Translations under genes and position numbers: made by a program
Assembly: GCA_002310235.1 (NCBI GenBank)
Contig: DBYO01000033.1
Coordinates: 62,001 to 126,000 of the forward strand
Reading direction: 5' to 3'
DNA: 64,000 bases
From: Bacteroidales bacterium UBA1184
Lineage (GTDB): Bacteria > Bacteroidota > Bacteroidia > Bacteroidales > ML635J-15
Notes under the pieces: generated by a model
Databases searched by the model: none
Seen by the model: the letters and a program-made list of their open reading frames with translations, nothing else
Told to the model about the DNA's origin: nothing
In this document: positions 41,136 to 50,784 of the stretch, in pieces
How positions within the stretch are numbered: position 1 is the stretch's first letter
Layout: every line of letters begins with the position of its first letter

Positions 41136-43424
41136 ATGAAAAAATTAATCTTATACATATTATTATCAGCCACTTTACATTCTATAGTTTTCGCACAGAA
41201 TATGGAATGGCAGTGGGCTCACAGATATGGTGGTTCAAACAACCCACTTCTAAGTAGTTCTATTAGTTTTTACAATAACCAACCGCACAACCTCATTCAT
41301 GATGCAGAAGGAAACGCATACTTGTTTGGCACATACGGAGGCGGAACTCAAATTAATGGAGAGTATTTGCAAGAGTTTGCAGATTATTATTGTGGTTCAT
41401 TTGTTGCTAAATTTGATTGTGGTGGTAATGTAGTGTGGCACAAGACAATTGCTCGTTCTGGACATCATATTTGCAAAGCTCAATACATGGTACTAAAGAA
41501 TAATAGGATATACCTTCAGGGAACCGTGCACATTGACAACTATTATAACACCTACTTTCTTGACACTACAGTTTATGGCAGCCTTCTTGACTACTATTAT
41601 GCACATCAACCAGATAGCCTTACATTCCCTTGGATTCCATATTCCGACTATACATACATAATGGAACTTGACCTTGATGGTAATATTATTGATTGCAATC
41701 TTTTACAATTAAGTCATCGTTTCCGTTGGGACTTATGTTATGATGCACATAACAAGCAGTTGCCATTCACAATCGACAGCAACGGTAACTATTATTTACT
41801 AATGATGCATGGGCACAACGGCATTGATGGCACTCAAAATTTTTTAATTAAACAGAATGATATTCCTATTACTGATTCAATGACGCCTAATACGTACTTA
41901 GGATATTATATGTTAAAATTTGATTCAAATTTCAACTTTCAGTACATTAAACCAATTACTGAATGTGTACATGCTTCATATTGGTCTTTAGAAATGCATT
42001 TTTATGATATGAAATGTGACTCTCATGACAATATATATTTGTGTGGATACATCCAAGTAAACGATACGACCAGCAATCCTAGCTACCCTTATGATGTTGA
42101 ACTGGCCGATGGTAAGCATATATATTCTTATAATAAAGAATCAAATGGATTTATTATGAAAATGAATAGCGAAAGTGAAATATTATGGATAAGTCAACCC
42201 ATAAATCATGGAACGACGCGCTCTATGTCAGATTTCCGATCTATGCTTTTAGATGAAACATCTGGCAATATTTATGTTTCTGACGTTTCGATGCCTAAAA
42301 CAGATATGTGGCCAGATGACTATACTATTTTTGGAGAAAACGACACTCTTATAAGCAATTATGAAGGTGAAGGCATAATATTGAATCCCATCTATATAAT
42401 TGCCTGCTACGATACGGCTGGCAATTACAAATGGTACAATTGCCCCAAAACTACGAAATGTAGTATAGGCAGCCTGGCAAAATACAATGACAAATTGTAT
42501 GCAGGAGTTTGCTGGTCTTCATACGGACTTGTATGCGGAGAAAACACATATTTTCCAAGCGAACAATATCAAGGCACTGGCGCAGCATATAGTGGATATT
42601 CCATCTGTGAATGGGATATGCAAGGAAATATGACAGATGTAAGACAAATATATAGCACAGCGCAAACACAAACAGAACCATACGATACGCGCATAAATGC
42701 CTTGGGCGAAATCTATACGGCAGGACGATTTGACAACTTTATAGCATTTGGCACAGATACGCTTTTTGCCTATAGCGAAAGCGATATGTTCATAGCCAAG
42801 TTCGGTCTGCCTTGCCAGACATACGTGTACGATACAGCAACCTTCTGTTATGGGGATGTTGTGCAGGGTGTAACTCTTACCGCTACGGGCGATTACACAT
42901 TTACATATCCCGAGGGCGGTCAGGAGTTCGATAGCATTGTGCTTGTACACGCCACTGTGCTGCCGCCGCTCCCTATCGGGCTAAACGATACCACCGTTTG
43001 CACCGCCCAGCAGTTCTACTTGGATGCCTGCGGCGAGTTCGATTCGTACCAGTGGAGCACAGGCGGTACAGGCTGCACCGAAATGCTTCAGTTCGACAAT
43101 GCCTGTACGCAGAGCGTAAGCCTTACCGTCACCCGTGGCGAATGTTCCGCCACCAAGACCATCAGCATCACCGCTCAGGTCTGCGACGGCATCACCGAGC
43201 CAGTCACTACTGCAATGTCGCTCTACCCGAATCCCGCCACCGATATGGTGACCATCTTCGGCGATGGCTTCGTCAGTGCCACCGTAATCGACATCAGCGG
43301 CCGCACCCTTCTCCGCACCACCGCAATGCAACTCGACATCAGTGGTCTCCGCCCTGGCGAGTATGTGGTAAAGGTTGAGAGATTAAACGGAGAGGCGGAG
43401 GAATTGAAAATGGTGAAGGAATAA
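41136..43424 (+). CDS. T9SS type A cargo, SBBP-like beta-propeller with compositionally distinct C-terminal cassette
   Basis: This 762-aa protein has a signal peptide (MKKLILYILLSATLHSIVFAQ). Residues about 25-560 resemble SBBP/NHL-like propeller repeats (HDAEGNAYLFGTYGGG, FVAKFDCGGNVVWHK, DSHDNIYLCGYI). An Ig-like region (about 565-690, DTTVCTAQQFYLDACG and GECSATKTISI) and a type A T9SS sorting domain (YPNPATDMVTIFG, LRPGEYVVKVERL) follow. Base composition changes sharply inside the gene: by hand count, 42121-42180 is 20% GC, while 42961-43080 is about 61% GC. The 3' part looks like a recombined cassette. No substrate can be inferred. Confidence 0.85.
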   Translation: MKKLILYILLSATLHSIVFAQNMEWQWAHRYGGSNNPLLSSSISFYNNQPHNLIHDAEGNAYLFGTYGGGTQINGEYLQEFADYYCGSFVAKFDCGGNVVWHKTIARSGHHICKAQYMVLKNNRIYLQGTVHIDNYYNTYFLDTTVYGSLLDYYYAHQPDSLTFPWIPYSDYTYIMELDLDGNIIDCNLLQLSHRFRWDLCYDAHNKQLPFTIDSNGNYYLLMMHGHNGIDGTQNFLIKQNDIPITDSMTPNTYLGYYMLKFDSNFNFQYIKPITECVHASYWSLEMHFYDMKCDSHDNIYLCGYIQVNDTTSNPSYPYDVELADGKHIYSYNKESNGFIMKMNSESEILWISQPINHGTTRSMSDFRSMLLDETSGNIYVSDVSMPKTDMWPDDYTIFGENDTLISNYEGEGIILNPIYIIACYDTAGNYKWYNCPKTTKCSIGSLAKYNDKLYAGVCWSSYGLVCGENTYFPSEQYQGTGAAYSGYSICEWDMQGNMTDVRQIYSTAQTQTEPYDTRINALGEIYTAGRFDNFIAFGTDTLFAYSESDMFIAKFGLPCQTYVYDTATFCYGDVVQGVTLTATGDYTFTYPEGGQEFDSIVLVHATVLPPLPIGLNDTTVCTAQQFYLDACGEFDSYQWSTGGTGCTEMLQFDNACTQSVSLTVTRGECSATKTISITAQVCDGITEPVTTAMSLYPNPATDMVTIFGDGFVSATVIDISGRTLLRTTAMQLDISGLRPGEYVVKVERLNGEAEELKMVKE

Positions 43425-43540
43425 AGGATGGTAAGATTGCCAATTTGAATGGATAATACGTAGGATCAATGCATTGTGAGCCTACTAATATTATACGCAC
43501 ATACGCAAGGTCTTGCGTCTCGACCCAGAAACTGCTTCTT

Positions 43541-46500
43541 TTACCTTAATATATACATCTTGCCCACTTCGCGTTTGAAGTATTTGTCGGTTCCGACATC
43601 TCGCTTTTCGATTTCCTCTCCGTTGAGTTTTGCTTTTACCGTGTAGAAATACACACCGTTTGCAAGTCGGTCTCCATAGGTATCACAGCCGTCCCAGGCA
43701 TATTCGGTAATGTTCTGCCCTATGGTAATAGGTCCGAGTTCTTCGAGATATATGCGCTTTACAATCTTGCCTGTTATTGTAAAAATCTCTATTTCAAGTT
43801 CATCGGGAATCTCGCTGCCAGTAAGTTCAAAGACAAAGCGCGTACACGAACTGAACGGATTTGGATAGTTCATGAGATTTGTGATTGTGGATTTTGTTAT
43901 GATTTTAAAATCAATCACATAGCAATTGTCGCCAGAAACATTTCCAGCAACATCCTTTGCTTGCACCTGAAGCCTGTATGTTCCATCTTCGGTAAAAATA
44001 GGCTTGTAAATTATCTTGCAACTATTGTCGGGCAGTTCGGCAGGTATCCATTCTATTGTTTCCAATGGATTTTCTTGTATGCCGAAATTTATCCGCTTGG
44101 TTTGTCCTGTTTCAAGATTTGTAAGGTGCATCTCAAACAGCGAGGTGTCGTTCAGCGCAAGATATTTGTTTTCGTCTTTAAGTGTAACCAGGATTTCAGG
44201 TTTTGCAGAAACTATTTCTCCATTCATTATGAATTTACCATCGAAACTTACCTCGAGCAACGGATTTGTGTTGTCGGTTGCAATATAGAAATATTTCGAT
44301 GCTATATTATTATAATGGTATTGTTCGAGTTGATAATATGTGCCAGTAGCTTCGTTTATCGGGTTAAATTCTACCCAGATGCTATTAAGACCTGTAAGAC
44401 CAAGCGTTGAGTAGCGAATAGTATCAACAAGTATATCATGGGCTGGGTGGCGACGCAATTTTCTGATATCAATAATAGTCTCGTTGTTGTGACTATCACG
44501 AATCCAATATTTCACCACAAGGCTGTCCATATCGTAGTTACTTACATTTTGGGTGGCAATAGCGAAAACCAATTCATCACCACGCTCTATGGTATCGGTG
44601 TGGAAGAAATATCCCAGTTTCGGATCGATAGCTGTTTCGGGAGCACCTTCGAAACGAAGCTGCCACTTCTTAAGTTGCGGAGCGGTACGATTAACCTCAT
44701 CGCGAGTAAACAAATCGAGTCGAAGGTTTGGATAAGTTTCGTAGTCTATTGTTTCGTCAAGTTGCAGCAACTCCAAATCGGCAGGACCTAAATTATCGAT
44801 TATCAGCACTTCCTCTCCCGACGGGCGTATGCCATATACATCAAGTTGCAATTCATCGTTGCTTTCGCTTTCATGATACCAGTTAAGCGACCGCCATTGT
44901 CTGGAAGGTCCAACGACAACGCTCTTGATATAGCCGTACGAAAGATCGGAAGTGAGATTTAACGGGTCCATGTCTATATCATCTCCGAAGACTTCCCTGC
45001 GTATCGAAGGAGTGCCTTTCTTGGTGCAGAAAATGTATGCCTTGTTGTTGGGCACCGTGCGAATGTATGTTGCACCAAGTGTCTCCATAGTCTGCTTCAA
45101 CGTTTCGGGTAGCGATGTAAATGAAACGGTGCGCCACGAATAAATCAAGATATAGTATCCGTTGGGAACATCGTTCAGCAGGTTGTTCATTCCATTTAGT
45201 GCATTAGCACTAATGTCGAATGTAAAGTATGGCTGTGGTGACGACGCCGAGAAGCATTTAGGATAGTTTCTGTGTCCATAGTTCTGACGATCGGACTGCC
45301 ATGCGAGTATTGTCATTGGATCTATCACTGCCACAACCATTGCCGCTCCCGTGTTGCAGTTGCTGTAGCCACCAGTTTGCGGACCAGTTGTATTGTCGAT
45401 TGTCCACCTTACTACATTGAAAGTACTGCTGTTTACAATAGCACGGTTGTGACAGTTAAGCTGTCGCTGCGACTGCTGATATGCAAAAGTCTGCGTCAAC
45501 GGATTGTAATCAATAAAATTAAAATCATCCTTCTTAAACTGGTAGTAGTGTGCCTGCGACCATCCTTCCTCACCGTCGATGTAAATGAAGGAGGATTCTT
45601 TCCAAACATTTTCGGCTTCGTTTTCGTTGTCTCTCGAAACCCGCCAGTAATACACTGTGTTTTCTGCCATACTAAACGGCACGTGCCATCTCACAATTCC
45701 ACCAGCACTATTCACAACCCCTTCACGCATTATAGGACTGTTGAATCTATCGGTAGTGTCGATTTGGAACTTATAGCGAGCTGTCTCTAGGAACGGATCG
45801 CCAGTTGAAGCTACCAACGAAACTGTGTCGTGCGGATATATTGCATATTCGTAAGGATGAATTGGGAAAATATCGCTCGACTTTATCATGAAATCAAGTG
45901 TTGCATAATTGTTGGTTTCCGACATTTCGTCAATTTCGTTCATGCCATCCACATACACGCGTATTCTATTCATTCCTGTACCATCGATGATGTTGGTCGG
46001 AATTCTAACACTTGCAGTAGTTGTGTAAATGCATCCGTTTACAATAGTTTCGTAGTGTGACTCCTCACCATTGGGCAGAGCTCTTTCGACATACATATAG
46101 AAATTTTGGCTTACCGCCCTGCCGAGATTTCTTATTTCCACCACGACGTCGAAACTATCACGCACGGTTGTTATCTCTTGAGGAGACAAACTTATCGAAC
46201 TATTGTCGATCATAAGATCTGGCTTTTCGGTAGAGTTTACCTTGATGGCAGGATCACCATGCAGGGTTATCTGATAACCAGAGATTTCAGTATTTATATT
46301 CCACGAAGCGAGAATATTCTTTAGTGTGTGCTTTATTTGTATGCCAATCGGACGGTTGTATTGCAAAGAACCTATATTTCTGTAAAGTTCGCGGGTATAT
46401 ATGTGCAAATAGTTGGTATTTCCCTGGTCCATTGACGAAAGAAATCCTATTGCACCCTTCTGCGATTTTACCCAAACATCGCTCAGCGTGTTGGTAGTGG

Positions 46501-48502
46501 AATGAATTGCTCCAACATAGCACGAGTTTCCTATCATAAAGGGGTATTTGCCTTCGTTGTTGTATGTTTCTGGAGGATCTATTTCATGGTCAAAGGTTGT
46601 GGACGACCCATGACCGAAAAATGTCATCATGGATACGCCTTCGTTTATCATCATATTTATCGAATCGCTGTTTGTAGTTGTGATTGCAGCCGATGAGTTT
46701 TTCAAGAATGTGTGAACGCGTCCGCCATACAGTGTATCTTCAATAATCCCCTTGTATTCTTCCAAATACTCCTGTATTCTTATTTGCTCCATCGAATTGT
46801 TTCCACCGCCGAAGTGCATTATTTCCTTCTGCCACATTGCAGGAGCTGCCGATTCGTATTCAATGACCTTGTTCAAATAATTGGTAATTTCGCTTGACGA
46901 ATTTACAGCCAATCTTCCTGTCGCAAACAACGGTTCCACCGTAGTGCCACCTATACCCACAGTGAAAAGTTGGTCGCTCGCAGGCTGTCCTGCCGAAGGC
47001 ACCGTGGTATAACTTGCGTTTGATGCCGAAGTTTTAAACTGGCTTGCTTCGAGCGATCTTCCGACAAGGAACAGAAATTTCTCGGATGGAGAAATATTGT
47101 ATGCTCTATTGCAGAAACGCCGTATTGCCACAGGATTGTGATTTACTCCGTATGCATATTGGTCGTAAAGCTGTGCCACATCGGCAACCACAGCCTTATA
47201 GCCTTGCGAATTGCGGTAGGTGGCATATTGCTCGCACGCAGCCATGTATTTACTATGCGTCACTATCAAGTAATCTGCATTGGGCACTCGTGTGAGATAG
47301 TCGATGAATTTGTTGTCGGACGATACTTTTTTGATAGACGCAGGCGAAACATAGCCCCCCGAGCCGACCAAAATCATATTTCTGTATGTATCGGTATTTC
47401 CAGCAAGACATTTTATTGTTCCAGCTGACGTAGTTGCGATTCGGCTATGATTTGTAAGGTCGTATAGTACCGCGTCCGAACCAGATGTAAAATTACTAAT
47501 TTCGATATAATCACGAGTATCGTTTGCATTTGCATTAAGCCCGAACTCAAAAGATGAAGCATTCTCAAAATTCCAGGTGTGCGGGTACTTGATGTCAATA
47601 TATGCAATTGCATTCTTATCGTTTTCGTCATAGTCGGCAACAAACCGTAAGGTGGTTGAACCAGTAAGCCCAGAACTTGGAATAAGGATTTTTTTTCTAA
47701 TGAACTCGTAGCCATTGTATATAGTATCGAGCCAAGTCTGGTTTTGTGTAGTCACAATAAGATGGTGAGGTGTATTGTAATAAACCGAGTTGCTGGCATT
47801 TATTCCGCCAACGGCGATTTCTACCTCGGTATCGGGACCATCGGTGTATGCGCCAGCAGTAGCAATGCTTTTGCTTAGCCCTCCAGTTGTAAGTGCTGTC
47901 GCATCCATCCAACCTTCCGACTCTGTAAAGAAACTACGGGTATTGGCTGCATAATATTTACCAGTATAGTTTGTCCGTTTTTGTTTGATACAGAATAACT
48001 GGCGGTTGTCGTAATGACTATCATAGTCGGTTTCGGAAATTTCTGACATGCGCCTGTTACCGCTCATAAAGTTCCATGTTAGGAAATATGCCGCAGTATC
48101 GTTGTACAAACTCACATCCGGATTTATCATGCTTTCAGGAGCATCGTAGAATTCGTATTCGTCAATGCCACGGTTTTTCTGTCCGTAGAATTCTATGTAG
48201 CCGTTTGTAGCTAAGGTTCCATCGCTATTTGTACCACTAATGTAGAGGTATTGCTCTTCTCCGTTATGGAAAATCTGCAAATAATCGGCATTGATGATGT
48301 TTACCGGAATATCTGCAGAAATAAGGTCAGATTTGTATATTCGATACATTCCGTCCTTAACGACCTGTATCTTGAAATACTGTTGGCTGTAGTTTATCCA
48401 TGAATTTTCCTGAGCATGTAGCACACCGAACGCCAAAAAGAAAATTGTGGTCAAAAATGCCACTCTTATTCCAAGTTTATTTGTTCTGGCAGCTTTTTTC
48501 AT
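43541..48502 (-). CDS. porU2: PorU2-like T9SS C25-family sortase
   Basis: The 1653-aa protein starts with a signal peptide (ending GVLHAQ). Its centre is a C25 (gingipain-type) peptidase domain, with His631 in FFGHGS and Cys661 in GNSCYVGAIHS as the expected catalytic pair. A CARDB-like domain lies near 757-875, and further Ig-like domains follow. The C terminus (NYPNPFSS, GKIVKRIYL, NGVYFYTVKAK) is a type A-like sorting/FlgD-like domain. PorU cleaves sorting domains and joins cargo to A-LPS. At 1653 aa this is longer than typical PorU (about 1150-1300 aa) and fits the PorU2 group, whose exact cargo is not known. It follows the PorV-like gene by 14 bases; the two form an operon. Confidence 0.87.
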   Translation of the reverse strand: MKKAARTNKLGIRVAFLTTIFFLAFGVLHAQENSWINYSQQYFKIQVVKDGMYRIYKSDLISADIPVNIINADYLQIFHNGEEQYLYISGTNSDGTLATNGYIEFYGQKNRGIDEYEFYDAPESMINPDVSLYNDTAAYFLTWNFMSGNRRMSEISETDYDSHYDNRQLFCIKQKRTNYTGKYYAANTRSFFTESEGWMDATALTTGGLSKSIATAGAYTDGPDTEVEIAVGGINASNSVYYNTPHHLIVTTQNQTWLDTIYNGYEFIRKKILIPSSGLTGSTTLRFVADYDENDKNAIAYIDIKYPHTWNFENASSFEFGLNANANDTRDYIEISNFTSGSDAVLYDLTNHSRIATTSAGTIKCLAGNTDTYRNMILVGSGGYVSPASIKKVSSDNKFIDYLTRVPNADYLIVTHSKYMAACEQYATYRNSQGYKAVVADVAQLYDQYAYGVNHNPVAIRRFCNRAYNISPSEKFLFLVGRSLEASQFKTSASNASYTTVPSAGQPASDQLFTVGIGGTTVEPLFATGRLAVNSSSEITNYLNKVIEYESAAPAMWQKEIMHFGGGNNSMEQIRIQEYLEEYKGIIEDTLYGGRVHTFLKNSSAAITTTNSDSINMMINEGVSMMTFFGHGSSTTFDHEIDPPETYNNEGKYPFMIGNSCYVGAIHSTTNTLSDVWVKSQKGAIGFLSSMDQGNTNYLHIYTRELYRNIGSLQYNRPIGIQIKHTLKNILASWNINTEISGYQITLHGDPAIKVNSTEKPDLMIDNSSISLSPQEITTVRDSFDVVVEIRNLGRAVSQNFYMYVERALPNGEESHYETIVNGCIYTTTASVRIPTNIIDGTGMNRIRVYVDGMNEIDEMSETNNYATLDFMIKSSDIFPIHPYEYAIYPHDTVSLVASTGDPFLETARYKFQIDTTDRFNSPIMREGVVNSAGGIVRWHVPFSMAENTVYYWRVSRDNENEAENVWKESSFIYIDGEEGWSQAHYYQFKKDDFNFIDYNPLTQTFAYQQSQRQLNCHNRAIVNSSTFNVVRWTIDNTTGPQTGGYSNCNTGAAMVVAVIDPMTILAWQSDRQNYGHRNYPKCFSASSPQPYFTFDISANALNGMNNLLNDVPNGYYILIYSWRTVSFTSLPETLKQTMETLGATYIRTVPNNKAYIFCTKKGTPSIRREVFGDDIDMDPLNLTSDLSYGYIKSVVVGPSRQWRSLNWYHESESNDELQLDVYGIRPSGEEVLIIDNLGPADLELLQLDETIDYETYPNLRLDLFTRDEVNRTAPQLKKWQLRFEGAPETAIDPKLGYFFHTDTIERGDELVFAIATQNVSNYDMDSLVVKYWIRDSHNNETIIDIRKLRRHPAHDILVDTIRYSTLGLTGLNSIWVEFNPINEATGTYYQLEQYHYNNIASKYFYIATDNTNPLLEVSFDGKFIMNGEIVSAKPEILVTLKDENKYLALNDTSLFEMHLTNLETGQTKRINFGIQENPLETIEWIPAELPDNSCKIIYKPIFTEDGTYRLQVQAKDVAGNVSGDNCYVIDFKIITKSTITNLMNYPNPFSSCTRFVFELTGSEIPDELEIEIFTITGKIVKRIYLEELGPITIGQNITEYAWDGCDTYGDRLANGVYFYTVKAKLNGEEIEKRDVGTDKYFKREVGKMYILR

Positions 48503-48516
48503 GGGTTAGGATTTTG

Positions 48517-49617
48517 TTACAAACGGCTGTGCGAATCTTTCTTTTTCAAATTGAAGCCATAGCTGAGAGAAAAAACATGCGAATACAACGCTATACTCTG
48601 ATTTCCAACATCGGTAAATGCATAGTCGATACGCACACCGTAAAATTTCACACCGATACCGAGATTAGGTTGCCAAGAGAAGGTATTTTTGCCGTTGTAG
48701 TCGGGTACGGTTTGGAAATTATTGAACCCGCAACGCAGAAAAACTATGTCGCCATAGCCAAGTTCGAGACCAAATGTCGGGTCAATACAGAAAGCCTTTG
48801 TGCGAATAAGCGTGCTACGCTTACCATCGAAGGTAGTTGCGAGATCGATTTCGGGATAGATAGTGAATTTTTCCTTTATTGTGAACAAATATCCTGCACC
48901 AAGCATAAGACGAGGAACAGTGACTTCCATTCCATTTACTGGTATTTCGTTGCCTGTTTCGGTAAAAACATCCTCAAGCAGTTCGCGATTGTAATTCCAT
49001 GCGTTGAAAGTTCCGATTCCGTCACGCAAAACAGCACCAAAACGCCAAGCCTTGTAATCGTAGCGAGCGGCAAAATCGAGTCCGAAGCCTACTGCATGAG
49101 CGAATTCGCCAACATTACGGTATATTATCTTCACATTTCCTCCAACGCTTAAACCTTCTACAGGAAGCGTATGCGAATAAGAAGCCATAAATGCGTAATC
49201 GGCTATCGAAAAAGAGGAAATATTATCGTAGTTAATGTTTCCGTTTGGATCGATTAAGTTAAGAGTATTGGGAATATCGTCAACCCCGAAGCGAACCATA
49301 GAAAGTGCAACAGTAGATTTTTCGTCAATTTTATATCCAGCGCCCACATAATCGTATTTTGATATTCCAGCAAAATATTCCGAGTGCATTGCACCTATTT
49401 CAACTGTCTTATCAAGAGAAGTTAACGATGCTGGATTCCAATAAGTTGCAGAGATATCACCAGTGGAAGAAATAACCGATGTTCCCATTCCCAGTGCCCT
49501 TGCGCCAACACCTATCGAAAGGAACTCGTTGCTATATTTCGAAACCCCTTGTGCATTTAAAAAATTTACAGCGGTTGCCAATAACACAAATAATGCTAAT
49601 TTTGCAGTCGTTTTCAT
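48517..49617 (-). CDS. PorV/PorQ-family outer-membrane protein
   Basis: The 366-aa protein has a signal peptide (MKTTAKLALFVLLATAVNFLNAQ) followed by FLSIGVGARALGMGTSVIS and ATYWNPASLT, the N-terminal hallmark of PorV/PorQ FadL-like barrels. In the T9SS attachment complex PorV carries cargo to the PorU sortase. Here the gene is directly upstream of the PorU2-like gene, so the two probably work as a pair. Whether it is the main PorV or a paralogue restricted to PorU2 cannot be told from this window. Confidence 0.88.
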   Translation of the reverse strand: MKTTAKLALFVLLATAVNFLNAQGVSKYSNEFLSIGVGARALGMGTSVISSTGDISATYWNPASLTSLDKTVEIGAMHSEYFAGISKYDYVGAGYKIDEKSTVALSMVRFGVDDIPNTLNLIDPNGNINYDNISSFSIADYAFMASYSHTLPVEGLSVGGNVKIIYRNVGEFAHAVGFGLDFAARYDYKAWRFGAVLRDGIGTFNAWNYNRELLEDVFTETGNEIPVNGMEVTVPRLMLGAGYLFTIKEKFTIYPEIDLATTFDGKRSTLIRTKAFCIDPTFGLELGYGDIVFLRCGFNNFQTVPDYNGKNTFSWQPNLGIGVKFYGVRIDYAFTDVGNQSIALYSHVFSLSYGFNLKKKDSHSRL

Positions 49618-49685
49618 CGGTCAATTTTTACGATGCAAAGAAAACGATTTTATACGATACTTATTATTTATTTTTAAAAAAAGGT

Positions 49686-50426
49686 ATGAAAAAGATAAAG
49701 GCAGCAATCCCATCGTTTGTAACTTCGCTGAACATGGTGTGCGGAGTTTGTGCCTCGGTGCTTGCTTTGCAAGGCGAAACGAGTATTGCCGTATTGCTGA
49801 TAATAATGGCTGCCGTATTCGATTTTTGCGACGGTTTTGTGGCTCGACTACTCAAAGCAGTGTCGGAATTCGGCAAGCAAATGGACTCGCTTTCCGACCT
49901 TATAAGTTTTGGGTTCGCACCATCGGCAATTATGTACGAATTTGCTGTGTCAAACAGAATTTTTGACAAATACACAGCAATGTTTGTACTGCTTATTGCT
50001 GTTTTTTCGGGCATTCGCCTGGCAAAATTCAACATCGATCCCGAACAGACAACCGAATTCAAAGGTTTGCCCACACCGGCATCTGCCCTATTTATTATTT
50101 CGGTATGCTACTACTGCAAGACCAGCGAAACTGTTTTAGCGCAAGCACTTACATCACAAATTGCCGTAATAACCATGGTGGTTTTCGTTTGTGTGATGAT
50201 GGTTGTAAACCTACGCTTGTTCTCGATGAAAATCAAATCGATTAAGATAAAGGCAATAATCTGGCAATTGATACTTGTTGCATCGTTGATTGCATTTGTT
50301 TGCTTTTTCGGTGTACTGGGACTGGCATTTACCATTATTTTCTATGTTATCTTGTCGATAATCAAGAATATAATCTATCATAACGGGACAAAGCATTGCT
50401 CCGCTACAGAATTATCAAACCATTAA
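49686..50426 (+). CDS. pssA: CDP-diacylglycerol-serine O-phosphatidyltransferase
   Basis: ATG 49686 gives 246 aa. The CDP-alcohol phosphatidyltransferase motif DG(x)2AR(x)8G(x)3D(x)3D is exact (DGFVARLLKAVSEFGKQMDSLSD without gaps, about residues 41-63). It makes phosphatidylserine from CDP-diacylglycerol and serine, the entry to phosphatidylethanolamine. Seven or eight membrane helices fit the family. The last 16 or so residues (YHNGTKHCSATELSNH) are encoded by the dispersed repeat at 50386-50456 and do not look like the family. It is divergent from the porV-porU2 operon. Confidence 0.92.
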   Translation: MKKIKAAIPSFVTSLNMVCGVCASVLALQGETSIAVLLIIMAAVFDFCDGFVARLLKAVSEFGKQMDSLSDLISFGFAPSAIMYEFAVSNRIFDKYTAMFVLLIAVFSGIRLAKFNIDPEQTTEFKGLPTPASALFIISVCYYCKTSETVLAQALTSQIAVITMVVFVCVMMVVNLRLFSMKIKSIKIKAIIWQLILVASLIAFVCFFGVLGLAFTIIFYVILSIIKNIIYHNGTKHCSATELSNH

Positions 50427-50456
50427 ATCATCAAATTGTCAAATCATCAAATTTTT
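50386..50456. repeat. Dispersed intergenic repeat, copy 2, running into the pssA 3' end
   Basis: CAAAGCATTGCTCCGCTACA followed by AT-rich AAATCATCAAATTGTC-type words matches the order of the copy at 764-818. The first 40 bases lie within pssA and supply its C-terminal codons and stop. The tail repeats AAATCATCAAATT twice. Confidence 0.65.
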
Positions 50457-50461
50457 GAAAT

Positions 50462-50716
50462 ATGAAATTTTACGCTCAAATCAACGTTATGCCACTTAAG
50501 GCTTTGTTGGACCCACAGGGAAAGGCTGTATTGAACAGCGCCGTTAAGACTGGTTTTGAAACTCTTCGCAATGTCCGTATCGGAAAACACATCGATGTTG
50601 AAATAGAAGCTGCATCGGAAGCAGAAGCCAGCAAGAAGATAGACGAATTCTGCAGCAAGGTTCTTGTGAACCCGATAATCGAGTCTTACGAGTTCTCTGT
50701 AGCAGAGATAAAATAG
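50462..50716 (+). CDS. purS: Phosphoribosylformylglycinamidine synthase subunit PurS
   Basis: The 84-aa protein has the PurS fold: MKFYAQINVMPLKALLDPQGKAV with the family-typical LDPQGKAV at residues 16-23 and a C-terminal ESYEF strand. PurS binds PurL and PurQ in the three-part FGAM synthase of purine synthesis. No purQ or purL is near, so it is encoded apart from its partners. It follows pssA by 35 bases that contain the end of the repeat. Confidence 0.9.
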   Translation: MKFYAQINVMPLKALLDPQGKAVLNSAVKTGFETLRNVRIGKHIDVEIEAASEAEASKKIDEFCSKVLVNPIIESYEFSVAEIK

Positions 50717-50784
50717 TAAATGCCGCTGGCAGTAAAAAAATTGGAAGCATGCGTACGTGTGTTTCCTAATATTTGTATTGTCTG

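Noticed and set aside
43425..43540. Terminator between the convergent cargo and porU2 genes
   Set aside because: No stem with an adjoining T-run could be found on either strand in these 116 bases, so none is reported.
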